Below are positions 42,216 through 55,483 of a DNA stretch of 64,000 nt, piece after piece. The stretch lies in assembly GCA_028673005.1 (NCBI GenBank), contig CM054116.1, positions 69,267,315 through 69,331,314 on the forward strand. Reading direction: 5' to 3'. Both the position numbers and the translations under genes were made by a program. How positions within the stretch are numbered: position 1 is the stretch's first letter; each line of letters begins with the position of its first letter. The notes below the pieces were generated by a model. It saw only the letters and a list, made by a program, of their open reading frames with translations. It had not been told where the DNA came from and searched no databases. This stretch comes from Tanypteryx hageni (taxonomy: Eukaryota; Arthropoda; Insecta; Odonata; Petaluridae).

Positions 42216-42669
42216 AAGATATTGTTCATTCGTCTTTGATGGTTATTTTGGACATCCTTTACGTATCTTTGTTTCCCGAAGTTTGTGTTATTTTTATAGT
42301 GCGATCGACGAAGCGGACCGATATCATTGCTCAGGATTGTGCGGAAACCTTTCCCTCGAAACGGAGATGCAAGCAAAGGATGTGTTTAATAGGATCTTCA
42401 GAATAAAAATATTCCCTCATCTTCTACCGCAATCTAAGCTCATTGATTCGAAGGCCCGACGACGACATGTTGTCAAAATTAAGAATTCCATAACGAATAT
42501 ATTAAGGGCTCCTTCCCGAAAAGACTTAGTAGAGAAATATTCTTTCTAATTAAAAATCTGCCAATGTCAGCAACAGGCAAAACGAACGAGTAAGATCGGA
42601 AATAAGAGGGAAATGCCTAATCCTTGCATTGACAATATCTTGACATTAACCATACAAGTCCGTTTAATG
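42207..42669. other. No recognised feature
   Basis: An 88-codon frame at 42283-42549 lacks any motif I know. Confidence 0.4.
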
Positions 42670-42998
42670 CAGCGGTTCTCAACATAGGGATCGCGACCCT
42701 AAGTGGAGGGCACGGGTTTTCGGGGGAGGCACGTAAGGCTTTTAGAGGGGAGGAACAGTGTATATATAACATTTCCAGTGCTTTATTTTTATTTAATTTA
42801 AATCTCATCATTCTATTTCATTTTTACTATTAACAAAAATCCTTATTTTCTCTAAGTATTCCAATCATATGCTATATTTATTGGTAAATGGATGGGGTTA
42901 AGTGGATCACAATAAGGTTGGCTGCCATAATAGGGGGTCGAGGCAAGACCGGCTGCCGTAAGAGGGGGTCGCAGATGCATGCAGTTTAGGAAACGCTG
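42670..42998. mobile_element. hAT-type MITE (329 bp)
   Basis: Left CAGCGGTTCTCAACATAGGG and inverted right CAGCGTTTCCTAAACTGC, with GCGACCC motifs just inside both ends, are hAT-like. The 8-bp flanks GTTTAATG (42662-42669) and GTTAAATG (42999-43006) match at 7 of 8. Non-coding. Confidence 0.8.
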
Positions 42999-43384
42999 GT
43001 TAAATGTTAAAATGCTGGATGATTCGAAATTAAAAATTAATCGATTAGCAATAATTTTTAGCGATTGAAATAAAATATGTAGATAACGGAATGCAATCAC
43101 AACCGATTTTATAGGAACGAAGATGAGAAAGCTTGGTATTATTCTGCCTATGCTTCTACACGGCTATATAAGCACACACAGAAGGAATTAGTTATCAGCT
43201 AAAAAAAGTAATGACATACGTGAAAGCAGGGACGACTGACTGTAGGTGAAATCTGCATCAAGAATGAAGAAGTTAGGTAAAAAAGGGACACAAGGAGTGG
43301 CGCAGGGGAATAGGCGGAGAAAAGTAAGAAATAATGGGATGTAGGTAGGTGTTGGATTGCTTTTTCTGTAAGGAGTGGGAGATA
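42999..43384. other. No recognised feature
   Basis: No gene or repeat recognised. Confidence 0.4.
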
Positions 43385-44176
43385 AACGAAGGTGGAAAGA
43401 GAGAGAGAGACAAGAGAAAAAGAGAGAACGGGATGAGAGAGAGAGAAAGAAGAGGTGGATGGCGGGATGGGAGTAGGTGTGTGGGGGAAGGAGCGAGGCG
43501 TTGTCGGAGGGCTAGGAGAAAGGGAGAGGGGAGGGAGGGAGAGAAAGAGCAGAGGGGGAAGGGGAGTTGCAATTAACTTAATTGCGCTCCACCATCGCCG
43601 TAATTAATCGGACCACACGGAAGTAATTAAATAGGAGGGTAAGAGGAGCAGTGCGAGGGGGGGGGGAGGGAGGGAGGTTTTGAGATAGGGGAGAGGAGGA
43701 AGGGGGGGAGACTCTTTCTTCCGCATCGTCCAATGAGACGTCGCGAGAGGAAAAGGGAGAATGGGAGGAAGTGGCGGAGAGAGGAGGAGGAGGGAGGCGG
43801 TGGATGGGACTGCCGTGGTTAAGACGTGGACTCGCGAGAGCCTTCTTCTCACTCCCTTCATTTGCATTTGGACGCTAAAGCATCCAGAGAAAGAGAGAGA
43901 GATTACGCCTTTTCCTCCTCTTCCTCCTTCATTCTTCTTTATCTCATTTTTCTCTCCTTAATCTTCTATTTCCCTTTTCTTCCTACGCCTTCGTTCTTTT
44001 CCTTCCTTCCCCCTCTGGGTTATCACATTTCCAAGGAAACAGGGCACACCCGTTTACCTCAAAATTCTTCTCGATATGTGCACGGTCCAGTTCTTGCGGA
44101 ATCCTCAATCTCTGTTTCTCTTAATCTCTCTCTCTCTCTCTCTCTCTGTCTTCTCTCTCTTCTCTCTCTCTCTCTG
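43385..44176. repeat. Purine tracts switching to pyrimidine tracts
   Basis: Plus-strand purine-rich at 43390-43570 and 43635-43805, then pyrimidine-rich at 43910-44010 and CT runs at 44126-44175. Long Arg/Glu/Gly or Ser/Leu frames here are low complexity. Confidence 0.75.
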
Positions 44177-47100
44177 ATCACTTTTCCATTATTTTGGTTC
44201 CCCTGGTCCGCAGAGACATGAACTAAATACCAACTATTCATCAATTATATTTATCGAAATAAAGCATGTGTGTGCTTAGTAAATGCATATTCAATCGTGA
44301 GAAAAAATTGCTTTTGTAGGATAGTGCGGGTAACAGGAGGTTTGATTTCAAACTACACCCATTCCTCCATAAACAAATTACTTAAATGTGATATTTGTTT
44401 AAGAACATTAGACAGTAATTTTTTGAAGAGTGTAATGTAGCAGTAGAACATTGAATTCGGAATCATTTTGCTTTTTTCAACCACATAATTACTCATCGCA
44501 TAAATCATCTTTGGAGAGAAATTGAATGTCCAATCCAGGTGGAATTGAGGATGAAGTTTTCATAGGGTCTGTATCTACAACTTCGTAATACAGTTTTGAA
44601 AAGTTCATATAAAAAAGATAAATTGGAAAAATATATAAATATGACCACTAAAATATCCCCTCATACTCTCTCAGGTCATGTAAAAATACTCCGATGCTGA
44701 TAATTGCAGGTAATAATTCAATTAATAGTTGTAGGATTGATAAAATCCCATATAGACTGATAAAACGACCTGTATGATAATTATTAGTTTGATAATTAGT
44801 ATGTACTCAAATTCTCTCAAACGTGTAATAGGCGTTCTCGTACTTTTCTTTGGTTTCGTCCAGAAAAAATAAAATTCCTGAAAAATGTTATCAGAGAAAA
44901 TCTGGGTGAAAGTAAGGAACGTGATTTTTTGAGCGGAAAATTACTTTTTTATATTTCCTCATTCGCGCCGAGAAAAATATCCGCTCGAATTTTTAAATTG
45001 AAGTTACCTCGGCTTTATTCAAATTCAATGGTCGGATTAGCATTTTTAAAACAAGTATTCCGCGTTGTGTTTCTCCCTTCTCTGCCTATCTTTAACCATC
45101 TGAAAAGCCACTCCCATGGTCTCTTTCGGGCCTTAAAATCAATTAACGGCTAAAAAATGTACTATATAATTAATGTCGTTTAACTTAATAACGTACTTGT
45201 TAAATAATATGTATTCGTGTGTATCTATGTAAGTTAATTCTTCTTTCTTTTTATGCTATATGCATTAACTTGGGTGTTTTGGTTTTTTAGGATTTACTTT
45301 CTTACGACGGCAATTTTACTTCAAATACATGACATATGGGCATGAATGAAGTATTAAACTAACATTGAAAGAGTTCAAGATATAACACATCGTTAATTCA
45401 GAATAACAACTTAAACGAAATTACATGTCGACATTTAATGTTAATTATTGTCAGAAATAACGCGCAGGAATGAATAATGTCATATTTAGTACATAAAATA
45501 TACTTAACCGTCTGAATAGTATATATTTAATTATAATTTCAGTACTGATTCCTTTTATAAGATGAGGGTTACTCATGATTCCTTTCATATTCTAGTCAAC
45601 AACCAGGCCCCGATTTTAACTATTTTTATAATGAAGTTCAAATGCCCTTCTCATGAACGATGACCTGTTTCAAACATGCAAGGAGACGCATCGAGTTTCT
45701 GGCGACTCACCGTAATCGCATTAATGTTTCAGAGTTATTTGCATTAATTCACAAAACTATATAAAATAATATTGGATTTTAAAAATAAAATGGAGGATTA
45801 TGCTTGCGTTTATGTATACCAACGCATGTTATATTTTTATATAATTCTCAAACTTTTAATAATGCTATCAGTAGGTTTAGCATGTTATTTGTGCAGGCGA
45901 TTTCCGCAGGGATTTTTCCCAACTATCATCTTTACCATTTCATTTCTAACTTTATGGTATAATCTATGTTATATTTATTATATGTAAATGACAAAGGGTT
46001 GGATGGAAGAAGAGGTTGACTAACTTCAATCTCGCCCAAATGAAGCTTAATAATCACAACTTCCCTGCAAATAGAAAGGGAAAGATGATTCTAAATCAAT
46101 CGTCTTTCTCTTATTCCTTGCAGGGATGTTGTCATTATTAAGCTCAGAACGACAGTTCAAAATTGCGTAGGGTAAGGATGCGTTTGTCGGATGATCCTGG
46201 AGATCATAACTGTCACGCTTGCTCGCATAAAATAATGCTCCCTCTTCTGGTCCAGTGCATATTAATTTTGATACGAGTCCCTTTTATTTTCCGAACGCTT
46301 TAAAATCATGCAAAATCTCTAAAACTGAAATAATATCCTTTTTCGTGTGTTCAAGAAATGGGCATACAAACGCTTCCAGAATCCTTTCCGACGAGCTCTC
46401 ACTCATGAACTCGGGCGTTTTTTATTATCAAACATTTAAAGGGAAAAAACGGAAAAAAACGAGGAAAAAAACGGAGAAAAAAACGAAAAAAACGAGACCA
46501 ATTATCATCCGAAGGTTATCCGCGTTACGTGGCATTCTCACCTGGGCAAAACACAAACAACACAAATGCGCATATTGTCTTAGAGTATTAATCACTCTTT
46601 TAAATTCTCTTTTCGGAACAGCCTCCCAACGACTTCCCGCGACGAATTAGAAAGGAAGGAAAGATAGAGAAAGAGAAAAGGCGCCTTTATTTTTATAAAT
46701 GGGACTTAAAAACGTTATCCATAAATCTGTGAGCGTTTCTCGAGGAAGACTGCATGTAGCGACTTAAAAACTAGGCCCTGATTCTCACGTTTTGTTTTTC
46801 CCTCCAACGAGGATTGAGAGAGAGAAAGAAAGAGTTAGAGGTGGAGGGCAGTAGCGGAATATATGGCCGAGGTAGGGAGGAAGGAAGCGAGGGATCTCCG
46901 GCGGAGGAAAAATTAGTCAAATCGAAACCGACTCATTTTCGCGGGAAAAAAGGAAGAAAGAGGGGTTAAAGACGTTGGACAAGGTTTTTCCGGATGGGAA
47001 GGAGTTAAAGAGGCGGAGGGATTCACAACTCCATCTTCCCCGTCCCACTCAAAGTGGATGGATTAATGGGAAAATAGGGAAGGGAGGTTGGAGTGAGCGG

Positions 47101-48175
47101 CATGAGAAATGTCGGGAAAAGGAGGGGGGGGGGGTGAGGGTTTCGAATGGGGTTACGCGGTAACACGGTAAGGGTGGGAACGACGGGATAACACACACAC
47201 ACAAATACTGGGAGGAGATGGAATGGCGACGATTGTTTGGATTAGCGCGAAAGGGAATCTTAAGCCGACGGAAGAGGATCCGGAGAGAGTAGAGTGAGGA
47301 TAGAATATATCCCCTTCCTTTTTTCCGAGGAGATTTATCTGAGGAAAGAATCAGGAGGGGGGAGGGTCGAGAGGGCGCGGAGAGGTAAAGAGAAGAGGTG
47401 AGAGGAGCAGAAAAGCTACGAGGTGCGTCATTCCCTAAAAGCTTATAATGGGGATGAAAAAATAATTGCCTCTTAGTTCGCAACTTTCTTTTTAAGAAGT
47501 TTTCCCGTGAAATATTATCCCATCAAGCAAAGATATCCGTGAAAAGTACGAACGGAATGGTAAAATAAGACGACAGAACCCATCTTTGAAATTACCTCGG
47601 AATCTTGATAATTGGTCTAAAAAAAATTTCTTAAGCTAATCTCGATTTAAGGAACTTGGGATATGTAACCAGCTGATTGCTTTCATCTATTAAGAGAAAA
47701 ACCTTTTATGTGATCTCTTCTCACGGTTTCTATCGTTTAAAACAGCTTTTCATTGTAAAGTCAAAGTTATTAATGCCCATGGAATGTTCTGCGACTTTGG
47801 TTGGGCTGGATCCAGTCTTCCGCGATGTACGGCCTTCTTCCTTTCCTGACAGCTCTTTCCTCTTGAAATCTTTTTCCTCATCTTCCTCATTTATCGTCTT
47901 CCTCTTTTTCTCTTCGTCCTCTTTTTCTCAATTGTAAATTTCATTTGGATACTCTCTAATGTTCTCCATCTCCCACCTTTTGTCTTAAGGCTTAAACTTT
48001 AGTTTTTTATTGCCACAATTGCCTAGTTTTAATTTAATTAGCGGATTTTTGAACGTTTTTAAGGGCAGCAATATAACGACGGTATTCAGTGGATGGACAC
48101 GCCTAAAACCAGTTTCTCAGAGTCGGACGGTGAAAGCGCAGATGTGGTCTTATAGAATAAGCTTCAATAACTACT
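44177..48175. other. Mostly unique DNA, no exon recognised
   Basis: About 4 kb with an A-rich AAAACGG-type patch (46440-46495) and purine-rich patches at 46810-46900 and 47080-47140. No transposon or gene recognised. Confidence 0.4.
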
Positions 48176-48248
48176 GGGGGCGTAGCTCAGATGGTAGAGC
48201 GCTCGCTTAGCATGTGAGAGGTACCGGGATCGATACCCGGCGCCTCCA
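48176..48248 (+). tRNA. tRNA-Ala-AGC: tRNA-Ala (anticodon AGC)
   Basis: A full cloverleaf can be drawn. The 7-bp acceptor pairs GGGGGCG with CGCCTCC (one G-T wobble). D-stem GCTC/GAGC. Anticodon stem CTCGC/GTGAG with one wobble and loop TTAGCAT, giving anticodon AGC at 48209-48211. Variable AGGTA. T-stem CCGGG/CCCGG with loop ATCGATA; discriminator A. Box A TAGCTCAGATGG (48183-48194) fits the Pol III consensus and the box B region GGATCGATACC (48225-48235) is a close variant typical of insect tRNA-Ala. The acceptor start with G, the G3-U70 pair that alanyl-tRNA synthetase reads, and the absence of an intron suit a functional nuclear gene. The CCA is not encoded, as usual in eukaryotes. A T5 run just downstream would terminate transcription. 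Confidence 0.97.
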
Positions 48249-48250
48249 GA

Positions 48251-48255
48251 TTTTT
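48251..48255 (+). terminator. Pol III T-run terminator
   Basis: Five T residues two bases after the tRNA discriminator, the usual Pol III stop signal. Confidence 0.85.
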
Positions 48256-50070
48256 AGTTTTTCAGAAACTTTCTACTCTCATAATAATTTTTTGAAATTT
48301 AAAATACAAACATTAACCGATATAAATAATAAAACGTGAATTATCAGTTGCGATGGAATGATAATATACCCTTTTTCTTACTGCTTGCATCAGGGATCCC
48401 CAAACTTACCATCATCGCAGAGGTTGTATGTAACTACAGGCATTTGTTCTCGGTCCCGGCTCCTAGATCTGAAGCAAATTTGTCGAGGACTGGTCAACAC
48501 TATTGGTATCCTGGCAGCAGATAGGTAAGGGGTTATAGATTAAACTTCTTCCATGCCTCCGCAACCATCATTTGTTGATAACTCTGTATCATTAATACGT
48601 CTAATCCTTTTTACCCCTCTTCCTTCAATAGAGAATTATCAAGATCGTGTTTCGGCTAAAAATAAAACTGACGCAAGAGGTGTTTCTCCAGTAGTTAAAA
48701 AGAGGTTTCGGAATCAAAGCAGCCCTTATCAGTTGTATTAGATTCTACTATCAGTGGATATCAATTATGCTGCTTTAAATGCCTTTAAATGCGCGTGTTT
48801 TTTAAACCTTTTTATTGCTAGTGGACACGTCTATTGCGTCCAATTAATTCCTTTTTCTATTACAAAAATTTCACGAAAATTTCCGATCCAGTTCTGCTTC
48901 CTCTTTCTTATCAGTTGAATTATAATTCTTTTCTCTTCTAGTCTCTACACATGGAATTCCTATCATCTTTATAGGTTTTCATTTTATTCTTAAAAGAACC
49001 GAGAAATAATTAAATCAAATCATCAATTAGTTGATACATAAAGGCTGTCACCCCGAATATAAGCCAAAGCGAAAAATAAACCACTTTAATCTATCCGGCG
49101 GAATTCGTCACCTTATACCGTGATTTTTTTTAGCACTATGAGTTTCCTTCTTTACTTTTCTAGAAATTACCAGGAGGATATGCTGAAAATTGGGTTAATG
49201 GAAACGAATTTCCGCCGCCCTGATATCTAAAGGCTACTTTTCCTCTCACTATCTCTCCCACTTATCTAGGTTTGTGCCAAAAATCATTGTCCATATCCGA
49301 CTACGGAAGTCGCATCTTCAGCGAATCAAAATGAGAATGTCGTCAAGGCGCCTCAAATGGTCCAAATTGACCCAATTACGGTGTTTCCATCATTCCGGAT
49401 TCGTAAATTTTTAGTGGGATCGGTTTCTAGCGATTCCCGCTCTTCTCGTCTCTCAAAGGTGGATTAAAAAGATGGCGGAGGAGGAAAGAAAACGAGTTGA
49501 GTGGAGAGCGTTGGAGAGGAGAGGGGGATATGTGCTTATGGAGCTTATTTTACGATAAATGTCAAGATTTTGAAGGCAACTTTTTTCTTTTTGCAAAATA
49601 AGCAACATGAAAAACGGTATTTTTAGAGCCTATAAGTCCTGTTACATGCCATCGTAGATACATTCGAATATGGTTTCCATCTGGAAACTTTATACCGTAA
49701 TGTCGGAACTCAAATTTTTTTATTGCAATCTAGCGTATTTTTCAAGGAGCCCCTTTCTTCACTTCTGTTAAGGTCAGGGAGCTGAGGTACATTTATGTCC
49801 GCAACAATCCCGCTTTGAGGATAATGTATTTTTGCTCCCATCAACAACAGTTAGTAATGAGATGGAAGCAATAAATGCAAATATATATATATATATATAT
49901 ATAAGTAATTGATTTACGATGGAATACTTTGGGTCTTATTTCCTAACAGCCATTTATAGTACCAGTAGAATACGGAATACATTTCCATTTTTAAACACTA
50001 AAAGACAAATTCGCAAAATTTCGCCAACAAGGACGCATTCCACACGTATGGACAATGAGAATCCCCTCTG
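48256..50070. other. No gene; possible hAT end
   Basis: CAGGGATCCCCAAACTTACC at 48391-48410 looks like a hAT left terminus; no right terminus or duplication was found. A (TA)n lies at 49881-49903. Confidence 0.35.
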
Positions 50071-50915
50071 AAAAGGGATTCTTAGCCTAAAATCCTGTAG
50101 CTTTGCGCTAGTTTAGCCCAATCCCCTTGTTTGAAACGAACACCTCGTCGAGATTTAAAAAAAAATGAAAAACTCCAAACTTTAAAGCCTTTTGAGGAAA
50201 ACAAGAGAATGGAGTTAGGAATGAAAACGTCCGGAAGAGGGGAAGAAATAAGAGAGATAGAGAAAGAAAGAGAGGGGAGAGAAACCACGGCTTTATAACC
50301 ATGACCGCGAGGAAAATGACAAGAGAAGACGTGAAATGCGACGTGAAGAGAAAAGGAGAGAATCTCTTCAGAGAGGAGCAGGAAAAGGATTGAGGAGGAG
50401 TGGAAGAAGCGATGAGAGAGAGAGAGAGAAGGGAAAATGAGATAGAGAGATGCAAGGAGAATAAGAACTACGCGCATGACACAAAGAGGGAGGGTGGAAA
50501 AGATGTAGACCGCCATTCTCCAAGAGGGAAGGGAAAGACCTGAAGGAGGTTTATTCTTGTTCGTCGGCCGAGCGTTTAATTACAGAAAGTGGCACAGTTT
50601 TGGATGATTACGTCCAACCCATCTTCCCTTCCTCTCTCTCTCCCTCTCTCTCTCTCTCTCTTCCCCTCGCTTTCCGCCCTGCCTCCCTTCAATATCGCCT
50701 ACTCTCTTCCCTTCCTCACACCCTCTTAAGGAGACAGACCACATCATCCCCTTAAATTCGCTCCCATCCTTTCTCTTCAACCATTACCTCTATCCTAACC
50801 CCCTCTACACCCTGGTCCTTGGCAATAAGGGCGGTTTTTCGTCTTCTGGCTCCTTTTCTCACTTGCTAGTTGCCACGTTTACATCTCTACCTCCCTCCCC
50901 CATTCTCACTCCCTT
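50071..50915. repeat. Purine-rich then pyrimidine-rich block
   Basis: Purines dominate the plus strand at 50200-50460. A CT run lies at 50631-50662. Frames on the minus strand are low complexity. Confidence 0.6.
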
Positions 50916-51750
50916 CCCCTCTCTCTTCCTCTCCCTTCTCTCTTCCTCTTCCTTCTCTCTTCCTCCCCCTTCTCTCTTCCTCTCCCTTCTCTCTTCCTCT
51001 CCCTTCTCTCTTCCTCTCCCTTCTCTCTTCCTCTCCCTTCTCTCTTCCTCCCCCTTCTCTCTTCCTCTCCCTTCTCTCTTCCTCCCCCTTCTCTCTTCCT
51101 CTCCCTTCTCTCTTCCTCCCCCTTCTCTCTTCCTCCCCCTTCTCTCTTCCTCTCCCTTCTCTCTTCCTCTCCCTTCTCTCTTCCTCTCCCTTCTCTCTTC
51201 CTCTCCCTTCTCTCTTCCTCTCCCTTCTCTCTTCCTCCCCCTTCTCTCTTCCTCTCCCTTCTCTCTTCCTCTCCCTTCTCTCTTCCTCCCCCTTCTCTCT
51301 TCCTCTCCCTTCTCTCTTCCTCTCCTTACTCTCTTCCTCTCCCTTCTCTCTTCCTCTCCCTTCTCTCTTCCTCCCCCTTCTCTCTTCCTCTCCCTTCTCT
51401 CTTCCTCTCCCTTCTCTCTTCCTCTCCCTTCTCTCTACCTCCCACCTGTCTCCCTCCCACTTCTCTCTCCCTCCCCCTTCTCTCTTCCTCTCCCTTCTCT
51501 CTTCCTCTCCCTTCTCTCTTCCTCTCCCTTCTCTCTTCCTCTCCCTTCTCTCTTCCTCTCCCTTCTCTCTTCCTCTCCCTTCTCTCTTCCTCCCCCTTCT
51601 CTCTTCCTCCCCCTTCTCTCTTCCTCCCCCTTCTCTCTTCCTCTCCCTTCTCTCTTCCTCTCCCTTCTCTCTTCCTCTCCCTTCTCTCTTCCTCTCCCTT
51701 CTCTCTACCTCCCACCTGTCTCCCTCCCACTTCTCTCTCCCTCCTCTTCA
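50916..51750. repeat. 17-bp polypyrimidine minisatellite, about 45 copies
   Basis: The unit is CTCTCTTCCTCTCCCTT with a common variant CTCTCTTCCTCCCCCTT. The array is interrupted by a distinct 40-bp string containing CTACCTCCCACCTGTC at 51431, repeated 270 bp later at 51701, showing a higher-order duplication. Because 17 is not a multiple of 3, all three frames stay open, explaining frames of 341 and 417 codons with a 17-residue Ser/Leu/Pro repeat; these are not credible proteins. The strand is almost pure pyrimidine. Confidence 0.95.
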
Positions 51751-52713
51751 CTCCCTCCCCCCCTCTCTCTCTCACTTCCTTCTTCTCTCAAACCCTCATC
51801 CTCTCTTCCCTGTTCTCTCCCTCTCTCATTCGTTTCCCTTCTCTCTCTCATTTCCCTTTTCTCTCCCTTTCTTCGGGAATCTCCATAGGACCGAGAGAGA
51901 CTCCTTCTCCTCCCTCTTTTTTGCTTCTCCCCCTTCTCCTTCCCCATTTTCCTCTTTAATCTTTCACATGCTTATTCTCACACGTATTCATTCTCATCAT
52001 TCTCTCATTCCTCTCCAAAAATCCTTTTTTTATCTTTTAACTTATCTCTTCAGAATCCGTTTTTCCTTACTACTGGGAGAAAAATATCTTGTTTCAGATC
52101 TGGCAATGGAATTAATGTTTTAGCCAACTCTTCAAACACTTGAGGAGTAAAATCGCACTCCTCTCGTGGGTTTGGTTTCGTCGTTTTTATTTTTGTTATT
52201 TCTCAGAGGAATGAGGCCGAGGCGCTTAATTTCACCAGAAAATAATCAAATTTGCGCATCTCAGTTTATTTTCACACGGAAAAAATGTGCAACGTCGAAC
52301 ATGATGATCCGTGCATTTGCCTAACATTTATATACCTATCTTTGCCTACGTTTTCTGTTATTTTCTCCTTCGCATATTTAAGACGTTTCAGATGTAACTT
52401 TCCTCTGATTTGAGGAATAAGATTTAAATTATTTTTATGAATATTGAGAGTTACTTTCCGCTATTAATATATGAAATTATTATTGCCAGGCATTTAGCTA
52501 TGATCATTAAATAGTTTGTTATAGGTCAGTTCACTGTTACCTTAGAAATGTAACCAAACCAAAATCGTATTGAAATACATTGGAAATATTCAAAACTATG
52601 ATTAAAATTGTTTAATTTGGAGTTTTTTAAAAATAAATTTATAATCTATAAAAACATTGTACATAGTGTAACCAAAGGAAATGTACAAAAATTGCATATG
52701 CAATTTGACAATA
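51751..52713. other. Pyrimidine-rich tail, then AT-rich DNA
   Basis: Pyrimidine-rich to about 51960, then no recognised feature. Confidence 0.45.
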
Positions 52714-53143
52714 GAGTGCAACCTCTATAATCCGAACTCCTAGTAATCTGAACCGTTTCTCAACATCAGGTGTAAAGTAGCGTTTAAGCGAAGCGAGCGT
52801 CGGAAAGTTAAATTTGAAGCTTTTATTTTGTAACAAAGTCGGGCACAGATGTCCACTACTAACGCCTCTTGCGGCTGAATAGATGATTTTTTGAAACATT
52901 GTTTTAAAAGGAATGAGCGATATCGACACGGCCGGCCGTGTGTGAAGTACAGTTTTCCCGTTCATAAACGCGGATCTCTCACAGTCATTTTAGTAAACTG
53001 TAAGTACATTAATTTTTTATTTACAGAAATTTAATACATATTAGATTTTTCCTCGTTATTTTACACGAATCCAGTAATACGAACACCTCGATAATCCGAA
53101 CATGCCCTTGCATTAATTAGTTCGAATTATAGAGGTTGCACTG
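52714..53143. mobile_element. pogo/Tigger-like MITE (430 bp)
   Basis: TA (52712-52713 and 53144-53145) flanks terminal repeats AGTGCAACCTCTATAATCCG and, inverted, AGTGCAACCTCTATAATTCG. These end and subterminal sequences, with further CGAACNCCT motifs inside, are typical of pogo/Tigger MITEs. A minus-strand 108-codon frame overlapping the left part is incidental. Confidence 0.85.
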
Positions 53144-54057
53144 TATTGCGTGGAATCGTAAAATTTTCGACAATTACGTACAGAACAGGCCAAGATTAAA
53201 ATTGATTTTCTTATCTTTTCGCTTAAAAAATACGGAGAAAAGTGTTAGCAATAACGAAAATAAGAGCAGAAGGGCCATCAACAATCTAGATGAATACCTA
53301 ACTAATTTTCACAAAATTTTAAAAACTTGTTCTCTATCATACAAGTATAAGGTTTGGTTTTAAATGTGTATGACATATTTATCTGCGTAATTCTTGGAGC
53401 CGCTCGTATTTTACGAAACGAATAATATCATTTTGATGTCAGTATTTAAACCCCGACCAGTCGATGCTACGTAGGAAGTGAACTTGAATAGCAGCGAGGG
53501 GAGAAACTCCGCTGACTCACGCAGGGAGGGGAAAACCGATGACGGTATTAGCCATTTCGGAAGAATAGCGGATAATGGATCAGCCGGAAGGTCCCTTCTC
53601 CGGGCGCGGGGCATCGCTCTTGTGACACGCATGTGGAGATCAAAACAGCCAAAACTTCTAATTGAATTAGCGAGCTCAGCTTACAGCTGGTATCCAATTG
53701 TATAGCACCGTAGTCCCTCTCGAGTATCCGAAAACAGTTAATGCGTCGCGCGAAGGAGAAATTTCCCGTATGAGTTTTCATTACATAAAATTAAAAGGAA
53801 ATGTAATAGGTGATATTGGTATTAGAAATATCGGTTGTTTATAATAAAAAGTATTTCTGTAAGAAGTGAGCACAACCCTTCGATGTTTTTTATTCTTGTA
53901 CTTGAGTTGGAAATGTTTTGATGAAAATACTGGTTTATATTTATCAAATATGTATTTCATGACATGCATAATAGCAATAGGCTACGAAATGATCGTGATA
54001 AAAATTGAAAAAATAACCATCTCATAAAAATTCCACGGACGCGAGTTTTACATATTT
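53144..54057. other. No recognised feature
   Basis: Includes a more GC-rich stretch at 53490-53630 that I do not recognise. Confidence 0.4.
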
Positions 54058-55483
54058 TATGGGCGATATAGTATTTTCTGAGGTGGGAATAGCAAGGCTA
54101 CTGACCACTGGCCCCGAAGAAATTCCTGCTCGCGTTTTAAAAGAATAAGCTGAAGAAATAGCACCTTTTCTTCGGATAATATTCGAGAAATCCATTTCCC
54201 GCGGATAGGTCCCTAACGACTGGAAGTTAGCGCACGTTACCCCAATTCATATGGTCAGCGACAAGGAGAACCTAGAAAATTACAGGCCGATTTCCTTAGC
54301 TTCGATAACGTGTAAGATTCTGGATTATATACTCGTTAGCAACATCATGCGATTTCTTGATAGTAATTCATTGTTAGATGCTTGTCAACACGACTTCAGG
54401 AAAGGTAGGTCTTGTGATACTCAGCTCGGTCTTTTTGTGAATTGTATACTGAGAAGCGGAGAAAATAATAGGCAGGTCGATGTCATCTTAGATTTTAGGA
54501 AAGCCTTTGACAGGAAGTTAATAACGAAATTAGAAACCTTAGGCGTTATTTCCAAAATTGTTAGTTGGATCTATGAATTTTTTAATCGTAGGAAGCAGAA
54601 GGTTGTTATAGATAGGAAATCCTCGAACCTAGTGGAGGTTGTCTCTGGCGTTCCGCAGGATGGTGTAATTGGCCCGTTATTATTTATAATTTATATAAAC
54701 GATATTAGCTCAGTAGTTAGAAGTAAAATTAGGCTTTTCGCGGACGACACCATGATTTATAGAGAAATAAGCAATTTGGAAGACCGTCAGTATCTCCAAA
54801 ATGATCTGGAAGCTATGTCTGCATGTTGTAAGGAATGGCAGTTAGAGATCAACCAAAAGAAAATCTGCGTCATCAATTTCTGGAGAACCAAGGGTATCTC
54901 GTTGGATGTTAATTATTCGTTGGACGGATTAGAGATTCCAGTTTCAGATTCGATTAAATATCTTGGAGTCACGATCCATCGTGATCTCTCGTGGGACACC
55001 CACATTCGCCGATTGATAGGTGCCGCTAACAAAAAGCCCGCCTTTATAGGGAGAAGAGTTCGAAATAGCTCCGAAAAAGTGAAAGAATTATGTTATTTAT
55101 CCTTGGTTCGACCGCAGGTCGAATATGCTTTAACTGTGTGGGATCCCTACGAAAAGAGACTCACTAACGAGATAGAAAAGGTTCAGCGCAGGGCAGCTAG
55201 AATTGTAAAGAGGAATTACGATAGTAAACAAAGCGTAACCTCATTAATAGAAAATCTGTAATGGACATCGTTAGAGGAACGTAGGTTGCAGGCTAGATTT
55301 AAATTACTGGAAAAATTTATGTCGGAGAGACTAGCGAATGAGGTACTAGATCTTATCAGAAGCCCGACGTATCTCGGAAGGCAGGACAGTGAGGATAAGA
55401 TTCGCGAGATCGACTGTAGAACGGAGCGATATAGAGGATCGTTTTTCCCTAGGGTGATAAGAGAACATAATAGGAAAAGATAA
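54058..55483 (+). pseudogene. LINE reverse transcriptase, C-terminal part
   Basis: Read in one frame, the sequence gives IPARVLKE, then two stops before NYRPISL, and an open run from 54251 to 55261. Recognisable reverse transcriptase blocks follow in order: ENYRPISL, FRKGRSC, VILDFRKAFD (motif A), SGVPQDGVIGPLLFIIYIND (motif B region, with an Asp in place of the usual Gly-Ser/Thr) and the catalytic FADDTMIY (about 54738). SIKYLGVTI and a C-terminal KVQRRAARIV tail match CR1/Jockey-group proteins. A TAA at 55259-55261 interrupts the last part, which continues in the same frame to 55483. The catalytic YADD-type box is intact, but three stops and the missing N-terminus make it non-functional. 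The ATG at 54251 is internal, not the true start. Confidence 0.88.

Noticed and set aside
50863..52123. Open frames of 341 and 417 codons.
   Set aside because: They are the 17-bp minisatellite read in different frames; there are no domains and near-pure Ser/Leu/Pro content.
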